In this document: positions 1-8,862 of the stretch, in pieces
Numbering within the stretch: position 1 is the stretch's first letter
How the letters are laid out: each line of letters begins with the position of its first letter
Assembly: GCA_964478165.1 (NCBI GenBank)
Contig: CAYZGU010000023.1
Location: forward strand, 1-42,096
Reading direction: 5' to 3'
DNA from: CAYZGU01 sp964478165
GTDB taxonomy: Bacteria; Poribacteria; WGA-4E; JAJDTR01
Length of the DNA stretch: 42,096 nt
Position numbers and translations under genes: made by a program
Notes under the pieces: model-generated
The model's input: the letters and a program-made list of their open reading frames with translations, nothing else
Told to the model about the DNA's origin: nothing
Databases searched by the model: none

Positions 1-234
1 GTTGAACCGACTTCTACTCCTAAACGTGCACCACGAAAGAAGAAGGCCACTACCAAAAGCAAAACAATAGAAGGAAAGACTAAAGGCAAAGAGTCCGAGA
101 CTGCTGAGGACACCGGTGAAACCAAACCTAGTTCAGCTCAGGATGAAACCGTAGAAACGGAAGAATCCGTTAAACCAACTTCTACTCCTAAACGTGCACC
201 ACGAAAGAAGAAGACCACCACCAAAAGCAAAACA
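1..234 (+). repeat. 168-bp-spaced direct repeat inside the S2 tail
   Basis: Bases 1-66 and 169-234 are nearly identical (about six differences), with the second copy exactly 168 bases (56 codons) after the first. The reading frame is kept and both copies encode the same basic peptide. The pattern points to an in-frame duplication within the rpsB tail. The segments between the copies have diverged much more. Confidence 0.85.
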
Positions 235-321
235 ACAAGAAAAAAACGGGAACCTGAGACTTCGGTCGCACCAGATTCAGAAGCTTCTGCCAAGGAAGAG
301 GCCTCTGAAGGAAAAGACTAA
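1..321 (+). CDS. rpsB: C-terminal tail of probable 30S ribosomal protein S2 (5' end off window)
   Basis: An open frame enters at base 1 and ends with TAA at 319-321, giving 106 visible residues. They are very rich in Lys, Thr, Glu, Ser and Pro and show no folded domain. The assignment to S2 rests on position: tsf starts 40 bases downstream, and rpsB-tsf is one of the most conserved bacterial gene pairs. Long charged C-terminal extensions of S2 occur in several phyla. The tail holds two copies of a basic unit (TSTPKRAPRKKK followed by a Thr/Lys stretch) at residues about 1-22 and 57-78, with acidic Glu/Asp/Ser-rich stretches after each. The S2 core lies outside the window, so a different protein with a histone-H1-like tail cannot be excluded from sequence alone. 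Confidence 0.65.
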   Translation, partial: VEPTSTPKRAPRKKKATTKSKTIEGKTKGKESETAEDTGETKPSSAQDETVETEESVKPTSTPKRAPRKKKTTTKSKTTRKKREPETSVAPDSEASAKEEASEGKD

Positions 322-361
322 CACTCTCTTTCATTTTAGACACTGGAGGTTTTTGACCTAG

Positions 362-964
362 ATGGACATTACAGCAAAAATGGTGAGTGATCTTCGCACA
401 CGCACGGCCGCGGGTATCATGGACTGTAAGAAGGCTCTGACCGAAACGAACGGGGACATAGAATCGGCGATACAGTTTCTCCGTGAAAAGGGCCTGAGAG
501 CTTCCGAGTTGAAAAGTGGGAGGGCAGCCACTGAGGGATTGATTGTTTCATACATTCACCCTGGAAGTCGAATCGGCGCGTTGGTTGAGGTTAACTGCGA
601 GACAGACTTCGTGGCGCGAACTGAGGAGTTTCAGAATCTAGCAAAAGAAGTGGCCATGCAAGCAGCTGCAGCAAAGCCACGATATGTCAATAAGGAGGAT
701 GTGCCAGAAAGCGAGTTGGATTCTGAAAGGGCCATTCTCAGAAAACAGACCCTCGATGAAGGCAAACCTGAGAAAATCGTTGACAAGATTGTGGAAGGGC
801 GATTGAACAAATTCTATACGGATATATGTTTGCTTGAACAGGCTTACATCCGCGATGCTGATCGGACAGTCAAACAGCTGCTTCAGGACGCGATTGCACA
901 ACTCGGGGAAAATATCGTTGTAAAACGCTTTACACTTTATGTCTTAGGTCAAGAAGATAGCTAG
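362..964 (+). CDS. tsf: Elongation factor Ts, short form
   Basis: EF-Ts is the guanine-nucleotide exchange factor that regenerates EF-Tu-GTP in the cytoplasm. The 200-residue product starts with the N-terminal UBA-like domain (ITAKMVSDLRTRTAAGIMDC, residues 3-22). It carries the EF-Tu-contacting TDFV motif at residues 81-84, preceded by the usual VEVNCE. At 200 residues it is the short type known from Thermus and many other bacteria, with one core subdomain instead of the two in the roughly 280-residue E. coli protein. A GGAGG at about 344-348 lies some 13 bases before the ATG, a long spacing. It follows the S2 tail by 40 bases and precedes frr by 51 bases. pyrH, which commonly separates tsf and frr, is absent here. 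Confidence 0.96.
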   Translation: MDITAKMVSDLRTRTAAGIMDCKKALTETNGDIESAIQFLREKGLRASELKSGRAATEGLIVSYIHPGSRIGALVEVNCETDFVARTEEFQNLAKEVAMQAAAAKPRYVNKEDVPESELDSERAILRKQTLDEGKPEKIVDKIVEGRLNKFYTDICLLEQAYIRDADRTVKQLLQDAIAQLGENIVVKRFTLYVLGQEDS

Positions 965-1015
965 TCCAAGCTCCAACAACTTATATCTACCAATTTTCCA
1001 TGGGGAATTCCCAAA

Positions 1016-1603
1016 ATGCCAGATACTACCTTACGTGACGCCGAAGCGCGTATGAAAAAAGCAATAGAGGCAACTGTAAATAATTTTGCGCACGTACAAA
1101 CCGGGCGCGCTTCGGCTTCTTTGTTAGACAATCTCTCTGTAGATTATTATGGCAGCAAGAGTCCGTTAACTCAGGTTGCAACAATTACGACCCCAGAACC
1201 CCGCATGTTGCTCGTCCAACCATGGGACAAAACGATCTCCAAGGAAATTGAAAAGGCTATCGCTCGGTCCGACTTGGGTTTAAATCCCAACAATGATGGA
1301 AATGTCATTCGCATCCAAATCCCTGAACTGACAACGGAACGGCGGCAGGAACTTACGAAATATGTTCGAAAGTTGGCAGAAGAGGGGCGGGTCAGTGTCA
1401 GAAACATTCGGCGCGATGCGAATGAGGCAAATCGGAAACTCGAGCAAGATTCAGGAATAGGAGAACGAAAGGGAAAGGGGAGAGGTACGGATAAAAGAAA
1501 ATCGCGTGGAAGTGATGATCCCATTCAGACAATCACTGATAAATATATAGATCAGATTAACCAACTCTTAACAGCTAAAGAAGAAGAGTTGTTAGAACTA
1601 TAA
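1016..1603 (+). CDS. frr: Ribosome recycling factor with basic linker
   Basis: RRF works with EF-G to split post-termination ribosomes. The 195-residue product has the family core: the N-terminal helix (MKKAIEATVNNFAHVQTGRA), YYGSKSPLTQVATI, the middle domain ending PNNDGNVIRIQIPELT, and the third helix VSVRNIRRDANEAN. The last helix (TITDKYIDQINQLLTAKEEE) also fits. RRF is usually about 185 residues. The extra length falls near residues 146-166, where other RRFs have a short acidic stretch (E. coli ISEDD). Here that stretch is replaced by a Gly/Lys/Arg-rich segment (GERKGKGRGTDKRKSRG). The frame is intact and both flanking helices are normal, so this is a family-level variation and not damage. 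Only a weak ribosome-binding site precedes the ATG. Confidence 0.95.
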   Translation: MPDTTLRDAEARMKKAIEATVNNFAHVQTGRASASLLDNLSVDYYGSKSPLTQVATITTPEPRMLLVQPWDKTISKEIEKAIARSDLGLNPNNDGNVIRIQIPELTTERRQELTKYVRKLAEEGRVSVRNIRRDANEANRKLEQDSGIGERKGKGRGTDKRKSRGSDDPIQTITDKYIDQINQLLTAKEEELLEL

Positions 1604-1638
1604 TTGACTGCTGTCAATCTAAATATTCCCCACAGCCA

Positions 1639-2457
1639 ATGTTTTGGAAGCGAGCCCTAAGTGCCGTTGTGCTAATTCCGGCGCTCATTCTGATTATCTA
1701 CTCGAATACACTTTTCTATTCGATCCTGATCATTTGCGCAGTAGCTCTTATGCTGATTGAGTTTAGCCGACTTTCTCAGTTGCTAAAGGGTAAGAGCCGT
1801 CCGACGACACTCCTTATATCAGGTTTGGTGTTCTGCCTTTCGGCTCAACTGCCTTTCCCAATTGAACTCGCCTTTGCCTTCGCTCTTTTTGCCGCTTTTC
1901 TCGACGGGATATTTCGCGGACAAGATGATGACGCTTTCCTTTCCATCGCCAATACTTTCACCGGTAGCGTTTATGTTGGTTGGGCATTTGGCTATCATCT
2001 ACTGCTGTTACGGCAAACTGGTGATGCACTAGATTGTCACGTTGGCGCTAACCTAATCGTATTTCTTCTCACGATTGTCTGGTGCGGGGACATTGCAGCA
2101 TATCTGGTCGGAAGCCGCTTCGGAAAGCACAAACTGAAACCTAAGACTAGCCCCAATAAAACAATTGAAGGAGCTATTTCCGGGTTGATTTTTGGGGTTT
2201 TCGCTGGTTTAGTTCTCTGGTTTTTTCTCCTGCAAGGAACAATTGATATTGTCAACGCGTTTGTAATTGGAGTGGTTTTGGGAGTCATCTCTCAACTTAG
2301 CGACCTAGGCGAATCCACAATTAAGCGCACCGCCAAGGTGAAAGATTCCGGCAACATTGTTCCTGGACATGGTGGTCTGTTGGATCGCTGTGATGGTTTG
2401 ATTCTGTCCACTCCTGTGCTTTATTACTATTTCGAGTATCTTGCAAGCGCAACATAA
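1639..2457 (+). CDS. cdsA: Phosphatidate cytidylyltransferase
   Basis: CdsA makes CDP-diacylglycerol from CTP and phosphatidic acid in the inner membrane, the branch point of phospholipid synthesis. The 272-residue protein is hydrophobic throughout, with about eight predicted membrane segments. It carries the complete CDP-alcohol signature at residues 226-252: S-T-I-K-R, then V-K-D-S-G-N, then PGHGGLLDRCD, including the metal-binding Asp residues. The earlier segment DIAAYLVGSRFGKHKL (residues 151-166) is also typical. It starts 35 bases after frr. uppS, which usually sits directly before cdsA in this cluster, is missing. dxr follows after 190 bases, as is common. Confidence 0.95.
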   Translation: MFWKRALSAVVLIPALILIIYSNTLFYSILIICAVALMLIEFSRLSQLLKGKSRPTTLLISGLVFCLSAQLPFPIELAFAFALFAAFLDGIFRGQDDDAFLSIANTFTGSVYVGWAFGYHLLLLRQTGDALDCHVGANLIVFLLTIVWCGDIAAYLVGSRFGKHKLKPKTSPNKTIEGAISGLIFGVFAGLVLWFFLLQGTIDIVNAFVIGVVLGVISQLSDLGESTIKRTAKVKDSGNIVPGHGGLLDRCDGLILSTPVLYYYFEYLASAT

Positions 2458-2649
2458 CCCATACCGATTTTTATCGGCTGTGATAACGCCTAGAAATCAA
2501 TATCTAACTCATGTTGAAAATCAGACCAAACCCGTTGGCAACCTTTGGACCTTCTGTGGTAGGGAGGTCTGCTCACTTGTGTCTCTGGCCTGAAACTGGA
2601 TTTTCCAAATGCGCTCGCGTTTCTTGATTCCTAACCTTTAAGCTAAAGC

Positions 2650-3819
2650 ATGAAATCCCTTGCCATCCTTGGTTCTACAGGATCGATTGGAACCAGTGCT
2701 CTTTCCGTTGTCGAAACTCATCCAAATGAGTTCGATATCGCGGGGATTGCCGCCAACAATTCTGTGGACCTCATAGAAGATCAAGTTCGTCGTTTTCATC
2801 CAAGGTGTGTAGCGTTAAACGATGAGATTTGTGCGAATGAATTAAAATGTCGGTTGAAGGATTTGAAATCGACTGAGGTGTATTCCGGACCCGAGGGCGT
2901 TTTGGCCATTGCAGCGATGGATGAGGTGGATCTTGTGCTCGAAGGAATTGGTGGAAGCGCGGGACTACTTCCTACACTAGAAGCCATTAAGTCTGGTAAG
3001 GACCTCGCATTTGTCAACAAGGAAGTACTGGTGATGTGTGGCTCTCTGGTCATGCAAGCTGTTAAAGAATATGGAGTCCGCCTGTTACCTGTGGATAGCG
3101 AAATGAGCGCTATCTTTCAATGTCTTTCGGACCGCCATGACGCGATCCAGAAAAGCCATGAGATTCATCGACTCGTCCTCACGGCTTCTGGAGGCCCATT
3201 TCGCCAGACAGATTTGGAACAACTTAATTCGGTAACCCCCAAAGAGGCATTAAACCACCCGTCTTGGAACATGGGGAGCAAAATTACAATCGACTCCGCA
3301 ACCATGATGAACAAAGGATTAGAGGTCATTGAAGCACAATGGTTGTTCAACATAGATCTGTCAAAGATTGATGTTATTATTCATCCACAGAGTATCATCC
3401 ACTCGTTGGTTGAATTTGTGGATGGCTCATTGCTCGCACAACTAAGTGCGACGGACATGTGTTTGCCAATTCAGTATGCGTTGAGCTATCCAAAACGTTT
3501 GTCCACTCCCGTGCCCAGGCTTAACCTTTCTGAAGTCCGCGCTCTTCACCTCGAACCTGTCGACTTTGAAAGGTTTCCTTGCCTTTCTTTGGCCTACACG
3601 GCTGCCAAAGTTGGTGGGACATTACCCGCGGTACTCAGCAGCGCTGATGAGATTATAGTCCAGGCATTTCTAAATGAAAAGATTGGGTTTATGGACATCC
3701 CAGTCAAACTGAAAGCGGTGATGGAGCGCCATGAAGCAAACCTAAACCCTACTTTCGATGACATTCTTGCTGCGGATCGCTGGGCAAAGTCAACAGCGCA
3801 GGGGTTAATTGCAGAATAG
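2650..3819 (+). CDS. dxr: 1-deoxy-D-xylulose-5-phosphate reductoisomerase
   Basis: DXR (IspC) converts DXP to MEP with NADPH, the committed step of the non-mevalonate isoprenoid pathway. The 389-residue protein shows the NADPH-binding GSTGSIG at residues 8-14, VNKE at 122-125, the phosphate-binding LTASGGPFR, and the catalytic block NHPSWNMGSKITIDSATMMN followed by KGLEVIEAQWLF. The metal-ligand motif normally reads V-D-S-E-H. Here it is V-D-S-E-M (residues 148-152), so the metal-binding Asp149 and Glu151 are kept but the adjacent, highly conserved His is Met. Length and C-terminal domain are normal. It sits between cdsA and rseP, the usual order. Confidence 0.95.
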   Translation: MKSLAILGSTGSIGTSALSVVETHPNEFDIAGIAANNSVDLIEDQVRRFHPRCVALNDEICANELKCRLKDLKSTEVYSGPEGVLAIAAMDEVDLVLEGIGGSAGLLPTLEAIKSGKDLAFVNKEVLVMCGSLVMQAVKEYGVRLLPVDSEMSAIFQCLSDRHDAIQKSHEIHRLVLTASGGPFRQTDLEQLNSVTPKEALNHPSWNMGSKITIDSATMMNKGLEVIEAQWLFNIDLSKIDVIIHPQSIIHSLVEFVDGSLLAQLSATDMCLPIQYALSYPKRLSTPVPRLNLSEVRALHLEPVDFERFPCLSLAYTAAKVGGTLPAVLSSADEIIVQAFLNEKIGFMDIPVKLKAVMERHEANLNPTFDDILAADRWAKSTAQGLIAE

Positions 3820-3919
3820 GAATTGACACAGTTTACAGACGATTCGACTGGATTTTTCCTTATTTTTTGCTCTACGTTGACGAATTCTAGGTTTCAGACA
3901 ATACCAGGAGGTGATACTC

Positions 3920-5584
3920 ATGTTGGATTCAATAGATGGAATTATCCTCGCCATCCTTTCTCTCGGTTTCATTATTTTTATTCATGAGCTTGGGCATTTC
4001 CTTGCTGCGCGACGCTGTGGGATACGCGTTGAGAAATTCTCAATCGGTTTCGGACCTAAGCTAATCGGTTTTAAGCGAGGTGACACAGAATATTGCATCT
4101 CCATTATACCTTTTGGTGGGTTTGTAAAAATGCCGGGCGAAAATCCAGAAGAACGTACGGGTGCACCAGATGAATTTTACTCGGCTCCGGTGAGCAGGCG
4201 AATCTTTGTAGCAGTTGCTGGTCCGCTGATGAACTTCCTGCTCGGCATTATCTTGTTCTCATTGGTTTTTCTTAGCGGATTGAAAGAGAGTAGCGTCCGG
4301 TTGATAGAAATGCTAACCGATGCCCCGCTCGGAAGAGCAGAGCAGGCAACTCAAATCGGACTTGTTGCGGTTGATGGTCCAGCATCAATCAGTGGAATAC
4401 AGCCGGGAGACACAATAATTTCCATCAATGGAAACAGAGTAAAAAGTTGGCAGGATTTTCACTTACGGATTGTTGTTGCGCCTGAAGAGGAACTAGAGGT
4501 GTTAGTCTCGCGCGATGGAGAATTCAAAACACTCCATGTAACCCCTGAGAAACAAAACAGAAAAGGAATGGGGGAAATCGGTCAAATAAAAGTGTCTTCG
4601 AAGGAAGAGGTGATGGTGACTTCAGTGACGGCCGGCAGTCCCGCAGCAGAAGCAGGAGTCCAAGCCAACGATCTAATCGAGACCATCAATGGCGAGAAAA
4701 TCTACCACGTCCCAGATTTTACTTCACAGATTTGGCAACCTGCTGGTTGGATCGCCTCTTCGCACCAGACATTTTACAAAAGCATTAAGTCGCGCGAAGA
4801 CGGAAAGGTGTCCCTCGGCCTGCGGCGTGGCAACGAATCTTTAATAGTAGATCTTCCCGTTGATTGGACCGTGACTGCCGTCGTTGAAAAGAACAGTGAC
4901 GCTTCAGAAGCTGGTATTGAAACGGGCGACCAAATAATCGGGATACAGGATAAATCCATAAATCAGATTGAATTATATACGAGGTTATCTGAACTAGTTC
5001 AATCGAATCCTGACCGGATGATTGACATTCATCTACTCCGCAAAGGCGAGGAATTGATAGTGCCTTTATATCCTAAGTTGGATTTTGAAACCAATCAATC
5101 CAACCTCCATGGGCTGCATTGGAAGATGTCCATGAGTGGACTTAAGTTCGCTGCTCCACCTATCCCTATTCCGGAATACAATTTCATATCGGCGCTGGCA
5201 AAGGGCCTTGAAACCCATTGGTTAATCCTCAAAATGGTCATACGAGTATTGAAGCGTCTGATTGTGCGTGAAGTCTCGCCAAAGTTCTTGTCAGGCCCAG
5301 TGGGAATAGTTGATGCGACAAGCCGTGTCCTACAGATCGGTTTAAGCAGCCTCCTCTTTTTTATAGGATTCATAAGTGTTAATCTTGGAATTGTAAACCT
5401 GTTACCCATTCCGATTGCCGACGGCGGTTTAATATTATTCTTCTGTCTTGAGAAAATCCGCGGAAAACCACTGAGCATACGGAAGCAGATGATTATTCAG
5501 CAAGTGAGCATTGTGCTTATTATCGGGCTCTTTTTGTATATTACGTGGTTCGACATTCAACGCCTAATCCCCAAACCAAATTAG
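3920..5584 (+). CDS. rseP: RseP-type M50 site-2 metalloprotease with three PDZ-like domains
   Basis: This membrane zinc protease cleaves transmembrane substrates; in E. coli RseP cuts the anti-sigma factor RseA. The ATG at 3920 follows AGGAGGTG with good spacing and is preferred over the in-frame GTG at 3911, which lies inside that ribosome-binding site. From this start (554 residues) the zinc motif HELGH is at 22-26, inside the first membrane helix. The second active-site region NLLPIPIADGG is at 493-503, with Asp501 as the third ligand; the usual Leu of the LDG motif is Ala. Between the catalytic halves are three PDZ-like segments at about 150-210, 230-312 and 316-385, one more than in E. 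coli RseP (about 450 residues). The stop touches the ATG of the next gene. Confidence 0.93.
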   Translation: MLDSIDGIILAILSLGFIIFIHELGHFLAARRCGIRVEKFSIGFGPKLIGFKRGDTEYCISIIPFGGFVKMPGENPEERTGAPDEFYSAPVSRRIFVAVAGPLMNFLLGIILFSLVFLSGLKESSVRLIEMLTDAPLGRAEQATQIGLVAVDGPASISGIQPGDTIISINGNRVKSWQDFHLRIVVAPEEELEVLVSRDGEFKTLHVTPEKQNRKGMGEIGQIKVSSKEEVMVTSVTAGSPAAEAGVQANDLIETINGEKIYHVPDFTSQIWQPAGWIASSHQTFYKSIKSREDGKVSLGLRRGNESLIVDLPVDWTVTAVVEKNSDASEAGIETGDQIIGIQDKSINQIELYTRLSELVQSNPDRMIDIHLLRKGEELIVPLYPKLDFETNQSNLHGLHWKMSMSGLKFAAPPIPIPEYNFISALAKGLETHWLILKMVIRVLKRLIVREVSPKFLSGPVGIVDATSRVLQIGLSSLLFFIGFISVNLGIVNLLPIPIADGGLILFFCLEKIRGKPLSIRKQMIIQQVSIVLIIGLFLYITWFDIQRLIPKPN

Positions 5585-6301
5585 ATGTCCAATCGACACC
5601 AAACCACCCAAGAATACGTACAAATTGTTGCAACAGTGAGGGAATACGTGGTAGAACAAATGCAGCTCGGTTATACAGAATTACCTGACCTGACGCAAGA
5701 ATCAGAGTTTGACAATCTAGACCTCCACCAATTGCGGCGCGCAGCAGAAGATTGTAAGCGGTGTGAATTGCACACAACCCGAAATATGGTTGTATTCGGT
5801 ACAGGCAATGAAAACGCGGATCTCATGTTTGCCGGTGAGGCCCCCGGGGCTGGTGAAGACAAAGAGGGCGAACCATTTGTTGGACGAGCAGGTCAACTCC
5901 TTACAAAAATCATCGAGGCAATGGGTTTAACACGCGATGACGTCTACATCGCAAACATAATTAAGTGTCGTCCGCCCGGCAATCGGAATCCAAAACCCTT
6001 TGAAATCGAGACCTGTGAACCATTTCTACTAAAGCAGATCAAGCTCATTCAACCCAAAGTCATTTGCACACTTGGCAGTTTCGCTTCACAGACGCTATTG
6101 CGCACCGATCAAAAGATTTCAAGCCTGCGAGGACGATTTCATGATCATCATGGTGCTAAGCTCATGCCGACCTACCACCCCGCCTTTCTACTCCGTAACC
6201 CGCATGCAAAACGAGAAGTCTGGGAAGATATGCAGGCAATTTTAGCGGAATTAAGGATAAACAAGGAACCGGATCGCAGAAAGCAGGTATGCGGCTTGTA
6301 G
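5585..6301 (+). CDS. Family 4 uracil-DNA glycosylase ([4Fe-4S])
   Basis: This enzyme removes uracil from DNA produced by cytosine deamination or dUTP incorporation. The 238-residue protein has the active-site motif GEAPGAGED (84-92), the family-specific ARG-loop region FVGRAGQLL, and the C-terminal HPAFLLR (198-204). Four cysteines spaced as in iron-sulfur family 4 enzymes (57, 60, 128, 144) should hold a [4Fe-4S] cluster. The first 50 residues are an acidic, poorly conserved extension. Its ATG directly abuts the rseP stop, suggesting coupled translation. The dut gene at 28659 serves the same goal of keeping uracil out of DNA. Confidence 0.93.
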   Translation: MSNRHQTTQEYVQIVATVREYVVEQMQLGYTELPDLTQESEFDNLDLHQLRRAAEDCKRCELHTTRNMVVFGTGNENADLMFAGEAPGAGEDKEGEPFVGRAGQLLTKIIEAMGLTRDDVYIANIIKCRPPGNRNPKPFEIETCEPFLLKQIKLIQPKVICTLGSFASQTLLRTDQKISSLRGRFHDHHGAKLMPTYHPAFLLRNPHAKREVWEDMQAILAELRINKEPDRRKQVCGL

Positions 6302-6352
6302 ACAGCCGACAGTGCCGTTGCTCCCATTTCTAATGTGGCCCGCGTTATTTCC

Positions 6353-8806
6353 ATGAACTATGCTCGCGTTGTATTTCCTCTACCTCAAGATCTCGCCTTT
6401 ACTTATGCGATTCCGCACCGCCTTCAGATCAGTGCGCAGCGCGGTACTCGAGTGCTCGCTCCATTAGGTAGAAGTGTACGCGAAGGGGTCATAACTGCGC
6501 TGCTTGAGAAACCAGACATCCACAATCCAACTATCGAAATCAAGAAGATCACTGATTGTCTAGATGACAAACCAACGTTCTCTGACGAACTACTTGTGTT
6601 AACCGAATGGATGGCCAAATATTACCTGTCATCTCACGGTGAAGCATTAAATTGCGCTGTTCCCACTGTGATACGGAGTCAGCAACGGCGAATTGTGCGA
6701 CTTCTGGCAACTGTTGAGCAAATTGAGTCACTACAGAAACAAGCGCCTATGCAATGTAAGGTTCTCGAAACCCTTCGAGTTTATGGAGACCTGTCACCTA
6801 ACCAGCTCGCGAGACGGGTTGGTGGGATCTTGAAATTGCGGCGAGCCCTTCCCATCTTAGAGGAAAAACGTTTAGTCGCAATCGAATCCGATTTCGGCAC
6901 CAAGACGAAACCGAAATCTATCTCAATTGTTTCGCTCGCTAAATCACCAGTCGAAATCCAGGCGGGCATAACATCGATGTCAAAGCGAGCGCCAAAGCAA
7001 ATTGAGGTGCTACAACTGTTGCTTGAAGCCAAAACTCCAATTCCCGCGAGTCAAATAAGAAAGTGTATAAAAACAAATTCTAGTCCACTTAAACTCCTTG
7101 AGAAAAAAGGTCTGATTCGAATTGAATCTATTGACGTTTTGCGAAATCCGCTAAGCCTTGAACCCGTTTCCCGTACTAATGCGATCCGCGTCAACAAGGA
7201 TCAAGCGGCGGCGCTAAGGGCTATTGAGGGGAGCCGACATAAGATCTTCCTCTTGCATGGTGTCACAGGAAGCGGTAAAACGGAAATTTATATGCAGGCT
7301 ATCAGCAAGGTGATAGAACAGGGCAAATCCACTATTGTATTAGTACCAGAAATTGCCCTTACGCCCCAAACCGTTTCTCGATTCGTCGGCCGGTTTGGAG
7401 CTCGCGTAGCAGTGTTACACAGCAAGCTCTCAGATGGAGAAAGGTATGATCAATGGCATCGCATTCGTACTGGAGAAGCTGATATTGTGGTCGGACCTAG
7501 ATCTGCAGTCTTCGCTCCCACCACCAATCTTGGCATCATCGTAATTGATGAGGAACACGAAACCTCCTATAAACAGGCCGATTCGCCACCTCGATATAAC
7601 GCCCGCGAAGTGGCGGTAAAACGGGCCGAGCTTGCCAATTGCCCCCTGATTCTCGGAAGTGCAACACCATCACTCGAGAGCTTTTATCACGCGCACCGCG
7701 GTGACTACCATCTACTTAAACTCCCGTCTCGCGTTGAAAACATCGAACTGCCACCTGTTCAGATTATAGACATGTGTCAGGAATTGAAACAGAATAATCG
7801 CACGATATTCTCAGCGGCGTTGCGAACCGCTATCGAAGATCGACTTGCTAAACAGGAACAGATTCTCCTGTTCTTAAACCGTCGCGGATACTCCTCTTAC
7901 GTTTTCTGCCGCACCTGCGGGTACGTCGAGCGTTGTGGAGACTGTTCTATCTCATTGACCTTTCATTTCGAAACGAAGCAGATGGTGTGCCACCATTGTG
8001 GAGATGCACGAGCGACTTCCAAAGTCTGCCCTCAGTGTGCCAGCAAATACATCCGCTATTTTGGCCTTGGGACCCAACAGGTCGAGCAAAACGCCATTAA
8101 AACGTTTCCCCAAGCAAGAGTAGTTCGGATGGACTCCGATTCGACGACACGGAAAGAAGCTCACCAACAGATCTTGGATGCTTTTAAATCGAGAACAATT
8201 GACATTCTAGTCGGAACGCAAATGATTGCCAAGGGGTTGGATTTTCCGAACGTAACGCTTGTCGGTGTAATTGCCGCAGACACAGCGCTGAATCTTCCGG
8301 ATTTCCGCGCTGGTGAACGGTCGTTCAATGTGTTAACTCAGGTGGCAGGCAGATCTGGTCGAGGCAAGGCAGGGGGAGAGGTAATTGTCCAAACATATAT
8401 GCCAGAGCACTACAGTATCCAAGCATCGCAGAAGCACGACTATGAAAAGTTCTATCAACAGGAAATCGTCTATCGAAAAGAGTTGCTTTATCCACCGTTT
8501 AGCCACGCTGCAACTATATTGCTACGAGGCGAAGTCGAAGAAGAGGTTGTCCAAACCGCAGATACAATCCTGAATCGCCTGGAAGAACTACGGACAGCGC
8601 AGTTCCCAGAGATTAAGATTCGAGGGCCAGTTGCTGCTCCTTTGTCAAAAATCATGGGGAAGTTCCGTTGGCATTTCCTGCTGCGGAGTAAACATGTTGA
8701 CAGACTTCGCGATTTTATTCGCGAAGCCTTCCATTGTTCAACATCTCCCGCTATAGCAAGAGATGTAGACCTAATCGTAGATATAGATCCCTTGAGTGTG
8801 TTATAG
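6353..8806 (+). CDS. priA: Primosomal protein N', replication restart helicase PriA
   Basis: PriA recognises stalled forks and D-loops and reloads the replicative helicase. With the ATG at 6353 the protein has 817 residues and begins MNYARVVFPLPQDLAFTYAI, matching the 3'-end-binding domain of the family. An in-frame GTG at 6335 is also possible, and neither start has a convincing ribosome-binding site. Helicase motifs: Walker A GVTGSGKT (303-310), DEEH (399-402), GSATPS, and the C-terminal VGTQMIAKGLDFPNV and QVAGRSGRG. Eight cysteines in four CxxC pairs (519/522, 528/531, 546/549, 559/562) form the two zinc sites. The length is in the upper normal range (E. coli 732). Confidence 0.96.
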   Translation: MNYARVVFPLPQDLAFTYAIPHRLQISAQRGTRVLAPLGRSVREGVITALLEKPDIHNPTIEIKKITDCLDDKPTFSDELLVLTEWMAKYYLSSHGEALNCAVPTVIRSQQRRIVRLLATVEQIESLQKQAPMQCKVLETLRVYGDLSPNQLARRVGGILKLRRALPILEEKRLVAIESDFGTKTKPKSISIVSLAKSPVEIQAGITSMSKRAPKQIEVLQLLLEAKTPIPASQIRKCIKTNSSPLKLLEKKGLIRIESIDVLRNPLSLEPVSRTNAIRVNKDQAAALRAIEGSRHKIFLLHGVTGSGKTEIYMQAISKVIEQGKSTIVLVPEIALTPQTVSRFVGRFGARVAVLHSKLSDGERYDQWHRIRTGEADIVVGPRSAVFAPTTNLGIIVIDEEHETSYKQADSPPRYNAREVAVKRAELANCPLILGSATPSLESFYHAHRGDYHLLKLPSRVENIELPPVQIIDMCQELKQNNRTIFSAALRTAIEDRLAKQEQILLFLNRRGYSSYVFCRTCGYVERCGDCSISLTFHFETKQMVCHHCGDARATSKVCPQCASKYIRYFGLGTQQVEQNAIKTFPQARVVRMDSDSTTRKEAHQQILDAFKSRTIDILVGTQMIAKGLDFPNVTLVGVIAADTALNLPDFRAGERSFNVLTQVAGRSGRGKAGGEVIVQTYMPEHYSIQASQKHDYEKFYQQEIVYRKELLYPPFSHAATILLRGEVEEEVVQTADTILNRLEELRTAQFPEIKIRGPVAAPLSKIMGKFRWHFLLRSKHVDRLRDFIREAFHCSTSPAIARDVDLIVDIDPLSVL

Positions 8807-8862
8807 GACAGAGGCATAATAACACTGCTATATCGGTAGTCCTTATCAATCAGGAGTCACTT

